Below are positions 6,231 through 6,696 of a stretch of DNA of 6,696 bases, one piece after another (position 1 is the stretch's first letter; each line of letters opens with the position of its first letter). A program made the translations under genes and the position numbers. The notes below the pieces were generated by a model. The model saw only the letters and a list, made by a program, of their open reading frames with translations, was not told where the DNA came from and did not search any database. The DNA comes from JAZLIT01 sp045617525. GTDB lineage: Bacteria > Bacillota > Bacilli > Bacillales_A > Planococcaceae. The stretch covers positions 1-6,696 of the forward strand of contig JAZLIT010000018.1 in the NCBI GenBank assembly GCA_045617525.1. The letters are read 5' to 3'.

Positions 6231-6696
6231 TTTACTTAAAGCTATTTTTAGCTTTCTTTATTCCTGGTATTATCGGTTATGGTGGTGGCCCGGCATCGAT
6301 TCCACTAATTGAAAATGAAGTAGTTGATACGTACGGCTGGATGACCACAGCTGAGTTTTCGGATACGCTAGCAATTGGCAACGCATTACCAGGTCCGATT
6401 GCCACGAAAATGGCTGCGTACATCGGTTATGACCAGGCAGGTGTACTTGGAGCAAGTGTAGCGCTGTTTGCAACAATAGGTCCGTCACTTATTTTAATGC
6501 TTGTGTTGCTTGGACTATTGTATCGCAATCGTAATTCGCCACGTGTGAAGCGACTGTCGAGCTTTGTGTTACCGGCTATTGCAATCTTAATGGCGGAGTT
6601 AACATTCGATTTCTTTAAAACATCTATCGAGTTCATTGACTGGATTCCAACAGTGCTTGTGGCTGTAGTAGCATTTTTTGCTTTAGAAAAGTGGAA
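6227..6696 (+). CDS. short-chain CHR (chromate transporter family) protein, second of pair, 3' end missing
   Basis: The reading frame starts at an ATG overlapping the previous stop (ATGA) and stays open to the end of the window: 156 residues are visible, probably some 20-40 short of the full chain. It repeats the family motifs of its neighbour as GYGGGPASIPL (17-27) and LAIGNALPGPIATKMAAYIGY (48-68), so the two are clear paralogues. Hydrophobic stretches lie near 5-27, 58-100, 112-128 and 138-152. A charged loop, YRNRNSPRVKR (99-109), follows the second. AGGGGG at 6213-6219 provides a ribosome binding site. Together the pair should form one heterodimeric carrier in the cytoplasmic membrane, of the kind known for split CHR proteins. 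Confidence 0.87.
   Translation, partial: MIYLKLFLAFFIPGIIGYGGGPASIPLIENEVVDTYGWMTTAEFSDTLAIGNALPGPIATKMAAYIGYDQAGVLGASVALFATIGPSLILMLVLLGLLYRNRNSPRVKRLSSFVLPAIAILMAELTFDFFKTSIEFIDWIPTVLVAVVAFFALEKW

Noticed and set aside
5676..6696. Chromate resistance as the stated role of the cluster
   Set aside because: The CHR family name does not fix the substrate, and the neighbours are hydrolases with no known tie to chromate; I give the family only.
1..6696. tRNA, rRNA, CRISPR array, phage attachment site or replication origin
   Set aside because: No cloverleaf, conserved rRNA text, regularly spaced repeats or clustered DnaA boxes were seen.

Overview
The window looks like chromosomal DNA from a low-GC Bacillales bacterium. 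Lysinibacillus, Solibacillus or a related Planococcaceae genus is my best guess, inferred from AT-rich intergenic DNA, AGGAGG-type ribosome binding sites, a Bacillus-type guanine deaminase, and a YwrD-like enzyme next to paired short CHR transporters. No database search was possible.

Region 1-1190 holds no intact gene. It contains a possible leftward promoter, a hairpin (199-234), a GC-rich repeat of about 147 bp with matching inverted ends (251-397), and a decayed ISL3-family transposase on the minus strand (about 403-1104). The transposase can be pieced together across three frames and has lost two internal blocks. Two hairpins (1110-1156 and 1164-1188) separate this debris from the genes that follow.

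Region 1190-2009 carries guanine deaminase (guaD) on the minus strand, with a good promoter and a 9-bp perfect dyad lying over it. A divergent intergenic region of about 260 bp leads rightward into the main gene cluster.

Region 2010-6696 is one rightward gene set, probably an operon: an amidase-signature hydrolase, a fumarylacetoacetate-hydrolase-fold enzyme, a cytoplasmic gamma-glutamyltransferase-like Ntn hydrolase (YwrD/cephalosporin-acylase type), and two half-size CHR (chromate transporter family) membrane proteins, the second cut by the window edge. ATGA overlaps join amidase to FAH enzyme and the two CHR genes to each other; a 12-nt gap joins the FAH enzyme to the GGT-like enzyme; a 55-nt gap with a hairpin precedes the CHR pair. 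Three hydrolases with an anion-transporter-type pair suggest uptake or export, and stepwise breakdown, of an unidentified amide or gamma-glutamyl-like organic acid. That is inference. Bacillus subtilis keeps ywrD close to the CHR genes ywrA/ywrB, so the association is not unique to this strain, but adding the amidase and FAH enzyme makes this the most interesting part of the window.
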